The notes under the pieces were generated by a model that saw only the letters and a program-made list of their open reading frames with translations, ran no database searches and was not told the DNA's origin. Both the position numbers and the translations under genes were made by a program. From positions 244,775,474 to 244,839,473 of the forward strand of contig CP136065.1 of the NCBI GenBank assembly GCA_032622095.1: a DNA stretch of 64,000 bases. Reading direction: 5' to 3'. The stretch is from Siphonodentalium dalli. Lineage: Eukaryota; Mollusca; Scaphopoda; Gadilida; Siphonodentaliidae. Positions within the stretch are counted from its first letter, which is position 1. Every line of letters begins with the position of its first letter. This document shows, one piece after another, positions 1 to 12,289 of the stretch.

Positions 1-43
1 CGGTTCATTGACCACATTGTGATGGTTACAGTTATGCCCTGTG

Positions 44-110
44 CCAATGCATTCTCTTACATATGCGAGTCGACCATAGGTCGCCTCGCATATATAAGAG
101 AATGCATTGG
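44..110. repeat. 67-nt hairpin module (1 of 10)
   Basis: Near-perfect palindrome that begins CCAATGCATTCTCTTA and ends with its complement. The apex carries two SalI-like GTCGAC/GTCGCC segments around CATAGG. The same module recurs at 218, 36,305, 36,453, 48,121, 48,268, 54,682, 54,969, 61,424 and 61,564. Confidence 0.9.
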
Positions 111-217
111 CCTTACATTCTTTAACAATTTTATAATTTTTTCTTACATATTTTAACAATTTTTATAATATTTTTATACATTCTTTGACAATTTTATCAT
201 TTTTAATATGTGTTAAG

Positions 218-289
218 CCAATGCATTCTCTTATATAAATTATGCGAGGCGACCTATGGTCGACTCGCATATATAAGAGAATGCATTGG
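218..289. repeat. Hairpin module, expanded to 72 nt (2 of 10)
   Basis: Same palindrome as at 44-110, but in the opposite orientation within the element. A 5-nt AT insertion in one arm makes it the only one of the ten copies that is not 67 nt long. Confidence 0.9.
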
Positions 290-416
290 CACAGGGCCGT
301 TCTGTTGGGTAAAAGGTTAATGAAACTACAAAACCACTCGTGAGATCCGATGACTCTATATAATATCGTGCCTGTGAATGACAAAGAATTCGTAACTAGT
401 TATCGGACAACAAAAC

Positions 417-545
417 CGTTGTTGTCCTTCTCGGGAAACATTGAGGTGTGTCACCCACTCGAGAAAGGAATGTTTCGTGAGATATTCCGTTCTCGAGCGG
501 GTGACAAATTTCAATGTCTTCTGAGATAGCGGGCAACAATTGTAT
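417..545. repeat. Foldback hairpin
   Basis: Imperfect inverted repeat. The inner stem pairs CACCCACTCGAGAA with TTCTCGAGCGGGTG, and the outer stem pairs segments around GTTGTCC and GGGCAACAA. It lies 100 bp from the MITE end. A hairpin of similar build is at 47,639-47,716. There is no coding signal. The rest of 321-736 shows nothing recognisable. Confidence 0.5.
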
Positions 546-1452
546 GTTGTTACCATTCATCCTATTCTCCTCTCTTCTGATTGCCTGAAGTTCCGGCCAC
601 AATGTGGGTTACTCTCGAAGGTAACATTTCGAAAGTTGTTGTCCGCTCAATAATGACCAGTAAACATAGAACTACGTAATCAATGTGCAGAGATTCCCTC
701 ACAGCTCTCTAATAATTTCCTAAAACACTCATTTTTAGTCCAGGCACATTAGGCGTGAATGGGGAAAAGTACGGAAATAAATCCCGGAAAGCTGATTTTT
801 TTTATATTATTTAGGCTATAACATCGCGGATGCTTCACGGAAAGTCCCCTAAAATCGGAGTTGAGCTTTCATAAAAAAATAAAAACTTATATATTTTTCA
901 CAATCATAGGAATAATGGGATGTTATAACAATTTTTCAGCCGAAACATATAACAAATGTAATCAATATTGTTCAATACACAATTCTCGAACCAGAGATAC
1001 AAATTCAACGGGGGGATTTGAATGAATTTCGCAGATATGGATATAAAATAACATAATGACCCCAAAATATGACGATTTTTTCAGACAATCTGTATTATTC
1101 GATGTCAAATTTTTCGGGCTATTCATTACGTAGGCGCAAGCAATTTATTTTAAAAGCTGCACAGATATCACTCCTCCAACATAATATGCGGGATTAGCAA
1201 CTATACCTATGATAAGTGGTCAATACTTGTAAAAACATAACCCTACCCCCTAAACTGGCTCTCGTCACATTTTGCCCTTCCGCTAGTCCAAGTGTTTGTT
1301 GTAGAAAACACACCAACTGTGAAAAGGGCGATAAAAGCATGAAACTTGGCACATATGTTCCTTATACGCTACTGCTCATTTTCGCATGTGGCGTCATTTG
1401 CAACAGGCTCTTCTTAGCAACGGTTGCTAGGCAACTACCAGGCATCGGATTA

Positions 1453-1975
1453 ATGCATATGACTGATATTATACGTGTTCTAACAATCTAAACTACGTCG
1501 TGTAGCATGTTTATGGTGAACATATTTGTTGTCAGGTTTGACCTGACTGACAAATTGCCATATTACTTACTTACAAGGGGTGGCGGTTGCTAGGGACGCA
1601 CACACAATCTAAAATGCACATATGACTGATATTATGGTAGCTTTAACAAACTAAACTACACCTAATAGCACTTTTGTGTTGAAAGCAATTAGAATAGTTG
1701 TTGTTAGTGTCGAGATGGCTGAAAAAATACCATATAATTCTTACTTATATGAGTGGTAACTGTTGTCAGGGTCATACCCGAAATACAAACATGCACATAT
1801 GACTGATATTATGGTAGTATTAACGTTTTTATGGTGAAAACAATGGCTGAAAAAAATACCATATAATTCTTACTTATATGAGTGGTAACTGTTGCCAGGG
1901 CCACACCCGAAATACAAACATGCACATATGACTGATATTATGGTAGTATTAACGTTTTTATGGTGAAAACAATTA
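1453..1975 (+). repeat. Arm subrepeats, including a 128-bp tandem duplication
   Basis: The motif CATATGACTGATATTAT recurs at about 1,457, 1,619, 1,796 and 1,924. The last two units are near-identical at a 128-bp spacing and run on into GGTAGTATTAACGTTTTTA. Inverted relatives (ATAATATCAGTCAT) lie in the right arm at about 5,190, 5,360 and 5,530. The open frames here belong to the repeat. Confidence 0.75.
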
Positions 1976-2089
1976 TAAATGTTGTTAGTGTGAGTCTAAC
2001 CAGAATGTGGGTACACTTATCCGTTGTGGTCCATCAGTTTAGATATCGGGAATTCAAAGTGAGAGTTGAAAAGTTGTTGCTCATATTTA

Positions 2090-4470
2090 ATATGAGGCAT
2101 GGCCATAATAGTTATATAAGCCATAGACCCAGACAGCTAGTTATATAATGTAAGCCACGGACAAGCTCTACTATATATGAAGAACATAGCTAGGGTCAGC
2201 CACCAATATGTTAGCCATGGCCCTAGCCTACAATAGTTAGGTTAGGAACCCAGGCACATATATACTCACAGGACCCATGTCCATACTTATAGGCTATATA
2301 CGTACGTAGGATATGTATAGTCCATGAACCAGACCGCTTCATATAACCATACATGTATGCTATCTATGATCATGACCATGACACTGTTACATGGTGCAAA
2401 TAACCAAGTGCCCACAGATAGACCATGTACTAAGATACCATAGACCAAGTCCGATGCACAATAGATTAGTGCACCATGGATTCAGGAACCTATATATGGT
2501 ATGAACATATGAGACAGTTTTATGACAGACTAACCTATATATAGATATTGGACCGATGCCACATAGACGAAAGTTAAGGATGGGGGCCCTTATAAATAGC
2601 CCATACACATATGGCACTGTAGGTTTGCCATGGACACATATCCATACGTGTAGGCCATGGACCAAGGCCGATATATGTATGCCATATTGAATTATACCCA
2701 GGCATAAGCAGGTGTCTGTCTATATGTAGGATATGGACCCACCCCTCGTACGTGATATATCTACACCAGAGACACAGGCAAGTTTAAATAGTGTTAATAC
2801 ACAAGTGACTATAATGATGTATGCAGTGATACAGGTGCCTATATGTAGGACATGGACACATGTCCCTAAATAAAAGCTACGGCACTGGCGTTATCAATCA
2901 TTTCATAGATTCACATATATGCTGGTAGGCCATGGACTGATCCACATATATAGGATCCACGTCTATATACTATATGAATACCGTATACGTACGTCCGTTT
3001 TCAGCCATTCGACCAACGCCCTATAGCATGAAGGTCCCTATCGATTGGTCGTGTGCACCACCATAGCTTGGCTATGGACCCAGGCTCATATAGGTAGGAA
3101 ATTGAGACGGGCCACTATGGACAGCCCATGTATCCAGGCTGATTTAGTTATGACTTTATTACAATACATTTATATGTAAAACATGAACCCATCCCATAAA
3201 TGTACATGTGCCATGACTATCTAGATTATAACCACAGCCACGCATACGCTATGGACCCATATGAACACCACACGTAGTGCAAATACACAAGTGTCTATAG
3301 CAGTGTTCGCGCTGTCGGTAGCCAAATTAGCCAATGGCTAATATTTTTCGAATTTGGCTAATAAAAATTTCATTTGGCTAAACTTTTGGTCAAACTTTTT
3401 TTGATCCCAAATGGAGACTGAAAGCATGAATTTTTGGCAAGTGGGTTTTCAATTCTGTGATGTGAACGATCTAGTCCGAAAACATCGTAAGTAGGAATAT
3501 ATCGCCGACTGTACAAAGGGAAACCCGATCGCGGACATGCAGTACAAAGGGAAACCCGACACTCTGCACGAAACAGCAAAAAATCATTATTTTACATGTA
3601 ATCCGCTAATCCCCCATTGTCTGTCTTGTCACTCACGGGACTCCTGCACAATGCACGTTTATGATGACATTGGATTTATGACGGTCAAGGTTTATGAGCA
3701 CCAAGTGTAAGACAATAACTTAATCAGCCAAATGTGAATCACGACAGATATTTTGTTGCTATTTGTCGTCAATACCGATACATTCAAAATAATATGCATG
3801 CTTTTATGACAGATTGTAATGTGATAATGGCGTAACAATATTAAGTTATTAGTTTCCAGATGTCACTTAAATATTTTCGCAAGGATAATTAATGTTTAAT
3901 GATTTAAAAAAAGATATTGATATAAAACATATTGATTTAAAAATATTAATGACATTAAAAAGGACAATCCCGGGTTAGTTCATCAAAATTAGTTAAATTA
4001 TTGTATATTTTACCTGTGTCTGTTAGATTTGACGTTTTAGTCATTAATTGTGAACCGACCAGAAAACGATGATTTAATTTGGCCATATTTTTTTTTTAAT
4101 TTGGCTAAAAAACATTTGGTTAACGTTTTTTTCATTTGGCTAATAAAATTTTCATTTGGCTAAACTTTTGGCTAAAGTTTTTTTCGGTCCAGCGCGAACA
4201 CTGGTCTATAGGTATGTACACATGACATGTACCCAGGCAAATCAATAGAACGAACCCTAAATAGTATATCATCGGCCCAGGCCCCTTTCTATGACATGGC
4301 CACAGTAGTTAAAACACGTCATTGGATGCTGTTCCTTTGTACATGTGGGTTGGTAATGGGCCCATGGCTGCCCATGTAAATGGGTATTGGTCACCGGTTC
4401 CAAAGGGTAGTTCATGGTATCTCAATCTGAAATATATATGCCACGCTCATGTACGAGCTCCTATAGACTT
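2090..4470. repeat. Degenerate minisatellite core of foldback element 1
   Basis: Many imperfect copies of phrases like GCCATGGACCCAGGCACATA and CATACTTATAGGCTATATA, irregularly spaced by roughly 40-60 bp. Small frames across it (e.g. 2,387-2,665 minus) only reflect the repetition. Positions 3,301-4,203 are a later hAT insertion. Confidence 0.6.
3301..4203. mobile_element. Non-autonomous hAT element (903 bp)
   Basis: Terminal inverted repeats are CAGTGTTCGCGCTG and its exact complement. A perfect 8-bp target duplication, GTCTATAG, lies immediately outside (3,293-3,300 and 4,204-4,211). Eight-base duplications with CAGTG ends are diagnostic of the hAT superfamily. Both subterminal regions are rich in the phrase TTTGGCTAA in direct and inverted orientation, which could act as transposase-binding repeats (inference). 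A 69-codon minus frame (3,370-3,579) resembles no transposase I recognise. It interrupts the minisatellite and is therefore younger than it. Confidence 0.88.
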
Positions 4471-6278
4471 GTAAATGACTCATGACCATGTATTGACATA
4501 TATGTAGTTATGGCATGGATATGAAAGAAACACAGTTAGTTCATACCGTATAGCAACTGGTATGCGGATGCTACCACACCGTGATAGAGTGTTCTGCATG
4601 GATGCCATTGTCAAATGTAGTGCAAATGTCGGATTCCATGGAGGGGGGTTCAGGTGGTATCGATATAAATGTGGGTGAATATTTTTAGATGTCTCATCAA
4701 AATGTATTCCAAAAATCGAATCATGGAAGAAACAATAGTAAACTCCACACAGGTATGTGATTCTGATCAAACTAACTGAATAGTCTGTCAGTTTAAAGAA
4801 GATTTGTCAATGGTAGGTGGTTACCTAGCAACAATGAAACCTCAATACCAATTTGCCACACGAGAATGCGTCAGTACACAACACAACAACCTTTAGTTAT
4901 GCATTATTGTCAATATAAGCATAATATGGCATATTATGAAACAATTATATCATGCAAATTTCCCAAAACTCATACCATATCATGAAACAGTTATATCAGT
5001 TAAATTACCAGAAACTCATACATATGGTATGCTTTCAAATGTGGGTATGTCCATAGCAACCACTACACACCCGTTAGGTAACGAATGCGGCAACTTTACT
5101 GCCATGTTCACTCTAACAACAATTATAATAATTGTTTTCAATATAAAAATGTTATATGACGTAGTTTAGTTTGTTAAAACTACCATAATATCAGCCATGT
5201 GTGCATTTTTCGATGTCTGGTATGTCCCTAGCAACGCAACCGTTACCAGAAATATATAGTAATTTTAAAGTCGAACCCACACTAACAATAACTATTACAA
5301 TTGTTTCACCATAAAATGATAATGACGTAGTTTATATTAGTTTGTCAAAACTATCATAATATCAGTCAGCTCGGCATTTTTCGATTTCGGGTATGTCCCT
5401 AGCATCCGTTACCACCCCTGTAAGTAAGAACTATGGTAATTTTCCAGCCAGAATCTACTCGAACAACAACTAATATTACTTTTACCATAAAAATGCTGCA
5501 TGACGTAGGTTAGATTGTTAAACCTGCCATAATATCAGTCATATTTGTATTTCTTCGATGTGGGATAGTTGCCTAGCAACCGTTGTCAAGGACGGACCTG
5601 CCGCGACGTCTATACATCTGAAAATGATTAATAGTGTATAAGGAACCTATGTGCCAAGTTTCATAGTGTTATCACAATTTGTACAATTGTTACGTCAAAC
5701 GCCAGGACTATTATGTGGTATTTTGCCTTTCAGATACTCAAAGCCATGGGGTACGTTTTAGGGGGTAGTGTTATGTTTCCGGCTATAACATCTTAAAGAT
5801 GGTGATGGTTCGATATATCTCATCACTTTCCTGTTCTGAACTAACCACTCTTTTAGTATAATGGTTCATATTTTAGCTCATTGTCGTCTGAATATCTTTA
5901 CTCACCCTCTTTTGTTAGGACAATTTTGAATCACCATGCGATTTATATGCTCTCTTCGCCAATAAATGTCATCACAATTATGGAATATCGACTGTTAGTA
6001 AGCTCTAGCACCAATTACGCATATCTATCGACACATGCTTCATGGTGGACGGGTAAGATTGAGTCCATAAATTAGCCTACATATGACTGCATTCGCATAT
6101 GGTCTAATGGAATTTCGTCAGAAATTGCACCATTGCGAAAAATCATGATATTTCAAAAAGCTCAACTCGGATTCTAGGGGACTTTTGCCAAGTTGTTCAT
6201 AAACATGTTCTTATTAATCCCTGAAAAATTCAGCTTTCCGGGATTTTTTGCACTAGTGAAACCTAATGTGCCTGGACT

Positions 6279-7938
6279 ATTTATAAACCCCACTGTTTCG
6301 TAACAACCACGAACTGGGGGGTGATAGTTTGTATAATTGTTGTTTTTAATTGGCAATTAAAACACACTCTGTATAAATGGGTTATTAGGGTGATAAATTG
6401 GGGGTAAACATGTTGTCTTGTGTGATTTGATTACGTTTATCGGTGGGTTTTACGATGGAAAATGAACTTCTACTGGCGACGCGAGGATATTTTCATCTGA
6501 AAACCCACCGATAATCGTCAAAAATCACACCAAACAATATGCTTATCCTCATTCAATTCACACCGACCGAAAAATCGTGCTATAAACACGAGAATCTGCC
6601 GAAAAGTCGTTGAACTGGAAATGATTGGGAGTTTACCAACAATCCATATCACTTCCTCCCAGAAATTGTACTCCTTTCCATAAATATATAGTTCCATATT
6701 TCGAATAGAAATAAACCGAGCAAAGGAAGCCAAAGGAATCCACGAAATCCATCGACTCGAAGTATAAATCATGCCAATTTTACATCGGATATGTGTAAAT
6801 TACTAAATTATATTACTAAATACGGGCTATTGGCAGTTCGTTGCATCAGTACTTACGTCATAATTACGACGTGACATGTATGCTGCATCAATGATGTTAG
6901 GCACCGTGCATTCGTTGCAATGAACAGATCATGGATTTAATGCAGTACTCTGCATATACTGATCCCCACATGTGATGCCATAGAGACCAATTCACATAAG
7001 AGATGTTCATCTGTCACTAACCGATCATTCTGACATTTGAACATGACCAAATGCACAACTTACCTGAACATCTTCCCTCTTAGTGAACCCAGCGGTTTTG
7101 TAATTTTTGAAAGTTGACTTGTTCATTCGAAAATGTCACCGCTCACCATAACATGAGTTATAAGCTATTTTAGTCATATTCTGATTCGCAGGTAGGCCCT
7201 ACACATAAAGATATTGACCGTCGAGTTACTTTTATAAAGAGGGGGTGGGTACTTGAAACTGAAAATACCGGTCAGTGTCAGATACGTAGTATACAAATGA
7301 AAATTACCGTTCAACTAGTCGCACAATCGTCGTTGTCATTGTCGAACCGGGGCGTTGCCAAATGGTTGACATTGTTATAGCATTTCTGTGTGAGTTTAAT
7401 CGAATATTGCGTCAATTGATGTACGCATTTGACAAATCCTACATTTATGCTTATCACAGCTTAGGTTGGATGCTAATTTTCGCACTGTTATTGTCCCCCT
7501 GTAGTCCAAGAAATGACTTTTAGCGATCGGTTCGTGGTTTGATCTGATGGTCCCGATTTAACCGAGCCGATTGTGCCTCATTTTATGTATACATCTCAGC
7601 CCCGTATGTATTCCTGGTGGACCTGCACAGTCTACTCTATATACAATGAAAACAAGAATAAGCCCACTTTTATCGTCCCAATTCAGTAACAAGCTCATAT
7701 ATCTAAGTTTATCATAAAATATCACGTATAATAAGGTCGTAGAATCGTTAAACTGTCTTAGCACCGTGGTTGTCAAGCCGCAGAAATCGTGAAATTGGTC
7801 GTAGAATCGTCAAAACGATTGTGCCGTGTGAGAGAGCCGGTGTGGTGTGCGTGGGCGCTTCAGGATCAGACATTCTCTTTGTCATAATGACATAAAAGAT
7901 ACAAACTTGATACAATGTTCCTCCACCCAGCACATGGT
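6279..7938. other. No gene seen; one hairpin
   Basis: Low-complexity, AT-rich sequence with a foldback at 6,420-6,530. The phrase GGTCGTAGAATCGT is repeated near 7,734 and 7,798. No conserved protein-like frame is visible on either strand. Confidence 0.4.
6420..6530. repeat. Foldback hairpin (111 bp)
   Basis: The left arm GTGTGATTTGATTACG...ATCGGTGGGTTTT pairs with AAAACCCACCGATAATCG...AAATCACAC, leaving a loop of about 25 nt. The form suggests a small foldback MITE. No clear target duplication was found. Confidence 0.6.
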
Positions 7939-8016
7939 ATATAATATAAAGCCTTTATACAATGGTCCTCCAATTAGCACATTTGGAGGAACATTGTATA
8001 AAGGTTTTATATATAA
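7939..8016. repeat. Hairpin with conserved stem
   Basis: The left arm contains AAAGCCTTTATACAATGG and TCCTCCAA. It pairs with TTTGGAGGAACATTGTATAA and AAGGTTTTATATATA around an 8-nt loop. An adjacent partial repeat of the arm is at about 7,909-7,925. Confidence 0.65.
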
Positions 8017-8046
8017 TAAAAAGCCTTGCCACATCCTGCTGCAACG

Positions 8047-8158
8047 TATGGTCGATGTGTCTTTGTTTCTAAATAGTGAAAGGGATGGCACTGGATGTTC
8101 GACGTCTGGTCGATATGTCTTCGTTTCTAAATAGTCAAAGAGATGGCACTTGATCTTT
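8047..8158 (+). repeat. Two-copy tandem repeat (~62 bp)
   Basis: GGTCGATGTGTCTTTG...AAATAGTGAAAGGGATGG is repeated about 62 bp later as GGTCGATATGTCTTCG...AAATAGTCAAAGAGATGG. The frames on both strands here are repeat-derived. Confidence 0.7.
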
Positions 8159-9501
8159 CGACCAACCACTTTAACTTGTAATCCTAACGCTACTCGTCGG
8201 TAACCGGAATAGATCATAATAAACACATACCCTCTACATTCACACAACTGCCGTCCGTAGGAATCAGTATATTTCGTCATACGATTTATATGACCACTTT
8301 CGATGTTCATGCATCAATAACTGAAGTCGACACTTCCACATACGTCACTTCCCTGCATGCACGCGCTCGGTACGTGGTGTCCACTTCGTAATAAGCGATG
8401 AACAACCCACGTCAGTTCACGCTGGGTGTTGTTACCGAGTTTATATTCTATTAAATTATACTGGTATTTAATCATAAGAAATGACTTGCAGATCGATTGG
8501 GGTCATTTGTTTTGACCGACGGAGTAATTAAAACAAGTTCCGGTATTGCTTAAGTGTATGGTCGCAGTACGCGATTTGATGGGTTAATTTTTAAGAAAGC
8601 GATTTTTGTGTCAGATGACGAAGGTGAATCTTCAGTTTAACAAATCTAAAATCTGTGTTATCTTTATTATTGGGGAAACTTTGTTATCCAAAATTAGTCC
8701 GGCCGCCAACCAACTAATGCCTGTTTTAGCATATAAAGTTTTTTATCGGCGGAATATGGTGGTCAGGGGTTCACTCCTGAATTATATACCAGTTGATACG
8801 CCATCAGCCCTAGGAAAGTTGAATAATCAGGACAAAACAAAGATGGTGGTCGAAATGGACAAAATTGTCATACGGCAACGGCCTGTACCACAACGGAAAT
8901 GGAAAAAGACATACACAATAGAGAATAGACAACGTTTTTCTGGACCAAACTAAATATAAGTTATGTTCATAATTGATAATGGTTTTGAACATGGCTACAT
9001 ATGACGATTTAAAAGCGCGAAAATCTTAGTTTTCGTGATTTCGCATAAATGACTGTCAATATATGGAATATGATGCCACATTTAATTTGCAAACACAGTT
9101 ACTAAATTTAGGAACTGCTAGGAACCAAATCTGCTTCTGAATATTATGTCTGGGATTCCGAATCTGGACTATCAATACTGGTCTTATACGAAGTTAGCTC
9201 ATCTATCGCTGTAGGCAGATTCATTTTATGTACACAAGCGTGTTTGTTCATTGCAACACTCGTGTATTCGTTTGGGTTTTTATAATGTATTTGTAGATTT
9301 TAGGATACACATCTTGACGGTGCCAGTAAATAATGCAGTATGTGGCAGTATGAACTTAGGAAAGCTGATGTGATTGTTACTATGTCACTGATATCAATAT
9401 CCCACAACAAGCGGGATCTGGACTGATTTGAGTTTCTATAAAACACTCGAGCGTCACCTAATTTCCTAGTGTTTCTGTCGTATAAAGATATATAAGCAAT
9501 G
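8159..9501. other. No supported gene
   Basis: It contains a 115-codon plus frame (8,606-8,953) that is lysine/arginine rich at its end. I see no domain, splice site or homology to support it as coding. No repeats were recognised. Confidence 0.35.
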
Positions 9502-9639
9502 AACGGCGGTTTCAATGTGGTCTTGGGATTTTGACCGCGAGAAAAATTCAGCAAACTGCATGAACCCCGAAGGGGTTCATGCGGAGTTTGCTGATTTTTT
9601 ATTGCGGTCAAAACCCATGACCACGTTGAATCCGCCGTT
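9502..9639. mobile_element. Foldback MITE (138 bp)
   Basis: Almost the whole element is one hairpin. The left end AACGGCGG...TTTTGACCGCGAG pairs with ATTGCGGTCAAAA...CCGCCGTT on the right. The apex is CATGAACCCC/GGGGTTCATG around GAAG. No unambiguous target duplication. Positions 9,640-10,170 show nothing further. Confidence 0.7.
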
Positions 9640-10173
9640 TATTATTTATATTTATATACTTAAATTCATTATGAACTAGGGTTGTCTGTCTTTCCCACTA
9701 TTTATTCATCTATTTAAATGAACGCCTGGAGTTCAGTTCAAAAAGTTCGAATTCTCGTTTTTTGGAAAACCAAACATTTTGAGAATCCGTTCACTGAGAA
9801 CGGAAAAAATGCAATTTCACAGTAAAGTATACACATATGACAAAATGTCTTGTTTAGCTAGTAACTAATGTAGACGTGTTGATTTCAAGAATGATAATAT
9901 CTGAAACTAACAATTAAGTTTCGGCTGGGGATAAGAAATCGACAACACTCCGTTTTACCATAATGATATATTTGTGAGGTTCGGGGGAATATTTGTAGCG
10001 GCAAGGAAAATGATAAATCTCTATTGAGTAGCGCGGTTTTTTGAACATTTTCTCGAACTCGAACATTCCTCGCAAACCGCAAAAGGGGTATTGTATCATT
10101 CCCATTCCCAGTTACGACAGCAAATACCTGCGGATATGGCTTAGTGTATGGTCCTATTTGGTTCCGCATCTAT

Positions 10174-11012
10174 TCAAAACGGTCGAAATCCTTACCGCTC
10201 TCGAAAATGGTCCATACCCCATTTTCACTCCCTCGGGTGGCACCGCCCCAACCCCCCCCCCCCCCGGGTGTGATGGTGGGGGTGTTTCTATGTGGCATTT
10301 GGGGCCAGCCACCCACATATGCCGTCAAATCGGTCGAAATCTTTACCGTTCTCGAAATGGTCCATACCCCATTTTTACCCCTTCGGGGTGGCACCCCGGA
10401 GTGATCGGTGGGGATGTTTCTAGGTGGTATTTGGGACCGGCCACCCACCCATGCCGTAAAATCAATCGTAATCCTTACCTTTCTCGAAAATGGTCCATGC
10501 CCCATTTTCACCCACTCGGGGTGGCACCCCGCCCCCGAGGTGATGGGTGGGGGTGTTTCTATGTGGTATTTGCGGCCGGCCACCCACCCATGCCGCCAAA
10601 TCGGTCGAAATGCTTACAGTTCTCTAAAATGGTCCATACCCCATTTTCACCCCCTCGGGGTGGCACCCCCGGAGTGATGGGTGGGGTGTTTCTATGTGGT
10701 ATTTGGGGCCGGCCACCCTCTCATGTCGTCAAATCGGTCGAAATCTTTACCGTTCTCGAAAATGGTCCATACCCCATTTTCACCCCCTCTGGTGGCACCC
10801 CCGGGGGTGATGGGTAGGGGTGTTGCTATGTGTTAATTGGGGCCGGCCACCAACCATGTCGTCAAATCGGTCGAAATCCTTACCGTTCTCGAAAATGGTC
10901 CATACCCCATGTTCACCCCCTCGGGTGGCATCACCGGGGTGATGGGTGGGGGTCGGGGTGCTTCTAGTTGGTATTTGGGGCCGGCAACCCACCCATGCCG
11001 TCAAATCGGCCG
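10174..11012 (+). repeat. ~134-bp satellite, array 1 (about 6 units)
   Basis: Units start near 10,183, 10,331, 10,466, 10,602, 10,735 and 10,868, spaced 133-148 bp. Each contains GGTCGAAATCCTTACC, CCATACCCCATTTTCACC, a G/C-rich GGTGATGGGTGGGGGTGTTT and GGGGCCGGCCACCCACCCAT. Open frames in all registers come from unit repetition. The same unit forms array 2 at 16,647. Confidence 0.9.
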
Positions 11013-11444
11013 AAAACGACATTTTTGAAAGTAAGGAATAAGGAATAGGGAATAAGTTCCAAATGTCCTGTTCGTGAAAAGATCGAGAGATCTTCTCCTT
11101 CACCCCTCGGTTGTTGTTTGATGATATTGAACATAGAAACAAGTCGTGTCTGAACACGGCAAAAGTTGGGTTGCCAAGCTAGCAGGAAAACAATTGCTGT
11201 GCTGATTGGGCGCACCAATTGCACTGATAGAGTTTGTAAGAGCAATGGTATGTTGTTGCATTATTATGTCCCGCCCTACCTCCCATACCAATGCACGGGC
11301 ATGGTGAAAGCATATTTTGACAATGTTTATATACAATGTTATTTAGATTTAAATAGCTGAAATAAATCTGAACGGAAATGAACAAGACATGATATGCATC
11401 TATATATATAAATATTATACCGTAAATATATTTTTTGGTTTATA
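11013..11444. other. Spacer between satellite array 1 and G-rich-ended element
   Basis: Unremarkable sequence with short imperfect repeats (AAGGAATAAGGAATAGGGAA at about 11,033). No gene seen. Confidence 0.4.
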
Positions 11445-11738
11445 CAGGGGGGGTGGCCGAAAAAAGTTGCGAGAACTGGGTTTTTTTTTTTACTTTGCCA
11501 TTCTTTTACACCCACCCACCCTTTCTTGCATTTTTTTTTCATAAAATTTTAGACACCCACCCCAAAACTCCAAAGCTTTATGTTGGTCCCCTCTGTAAAA
11601 ACGTTCAACCGCTCTATATTGGTCCCTTCTTTGAAAGACCAAATTAAATGTTACTTCCTGTTTACAAACATGTGCAAGACAAATATTTTCTTGGCTGATA
11701 ATTATGCGATAATCAGCAGTAATCAGCGATAATCTCTT
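11445..11738 (+). mobile_element. G-rich-ended element, 5' fragment (copy 3)
   Basis: It starts CAGGGGGGG, then AAAAGTTGCGAGA, and matches the outer ~290 bp of the complete inverted copy at 40,748-42,198. Shared landmarks are CCAAAGCTTTATGTTGG, AAATTAAATGTTACTTCC and the end GATAATCTC. Homology stops at 11,738, so the copy is truncated or deleted. Confidence 0.8.
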
Positions 11739-11904
11739 TTTTGTATATAAAATGTATAACCAACCATCAGCCTTTGACTAGAGGTAGCGTTATGTTCAAC
11801 GTGATGCCCGACACTATGCTACAAGAAAACTAAGATGCATGCATCAGGTCGGCCGTGAACTATCTACCATAGAGTTGTTGTAGCTATCGATTATACATTT
11901 TGGA

Positions 11905-12275
11905 ACACCTGTCTGTATGTATGTGTGTATGCATGAATCCATGTGTGTATGTGTTATAGACTCTAACACTGCTGGACTGATCCGACTCGGATTTGGTATT
12001 TAACGTGTCAACTTGACCTCGCTCATAGGCATGTTTCTGGACATTGACCGATCCGACTAAAAATTTGTGTGTAGGACTACTTCGATCCCGGGAGCAATAT
12101 GGACGGGTCCAATTTCACGTGGGACCATGTTCTCGAACGTGCTGATATAGGCATGTTTCTGGACCAATTGAACAATAGTTTGGCCAGACGCTGTATATAC
12201 TGGGTACTGTCCAGATGGAGGCGATCACAAAAAAATCCCTAAATAGCCCGAACGAAGTCGAGTACATCAGCTAGT
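11905..12275 (-). mobile_element. Short head/ACAG element M1
   Basis: Read on the minus strand, it opens ACTAGCTGATG...CGACTTCGTTCGGGC and ends in a CAGACAGG-type microsatellite remnant. Between these are core-like phrases (GATCCGACT, GGACGGGTC). It belongs to the same head/tail class as 24,427, 27,234, 46,300 and 50,810. A Helentron-associated (HINE/pearl-like) identity is inferred. Confidence 0.55.
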
Positions 12276-12289
12276 TTAATATATATTTT

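Larger units (their letters stand above)
1..316 (+). mobile_element. piggyBac-like MITE, copy 1, left end cut by window
   Basis: The right end reads TGTTGGGTAAAAGG followed by TTAA at 317-320, matching the right ends of the complete copies near 36.2, 48.0 and 61.4 kb. TTAA target duplications and CCC-starting ends are hallmarks of the piggyBac superfamily. The body holds two large hairpins (44-110 and 218-289). The left terminal repeat lies outside the window, and there is no coding capacity. The spacer between the hairpins (111-217) is longer than in the other copies because a short AT-rich segment is repeated. Confidence 0.8.
737..6278. mobile_element. Large foldback element 1: long inverted arms around a minisatellite core
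   Basis: The outer ends are inverted copies starting AGTCCAGGCACATTAGG (737) and ending CCTAATGTGCCTGGACT (6,278). Several internal landmarks are also inverted: CCCGGAAAGCTGA (~787/6,240), the GGAGTTGAGCTTT region (~858/6,160), ACATAACCCTACCCCCTAAA (~1,236/5,780) and CATGAAACTTGGCACAT (~1,339/5,670). The arms cover about 737-1,990 and 4,880-6,278 and have diverged. The centre (about 2,090-4,470) is a degenerate minisatellite interrupted by an hAT MITE. No transposase frame is present. A target duplication could not be fixed because the flanks are T-rich, and the superfamily is unassigned. Confidence 0.65.

Noticed and set aside
3370..3579. Transposase fragment in the hAT element
   Set aside because: The 69-codon frame has no recognisable BED finger or hAT dimerisation motif.
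8606..8953. 115-codon plus frame
   Set aside because: No recognisable domain, signal or splice context. This length is expected by chance in 64 kb of this composition.
10041..10817. 258-codon plus frame with proline/glycine-rich repeats
   Set aside because: Covers the 134-bp satellite. Similar frames occur in other registers and on the opposite strand in both arrays.
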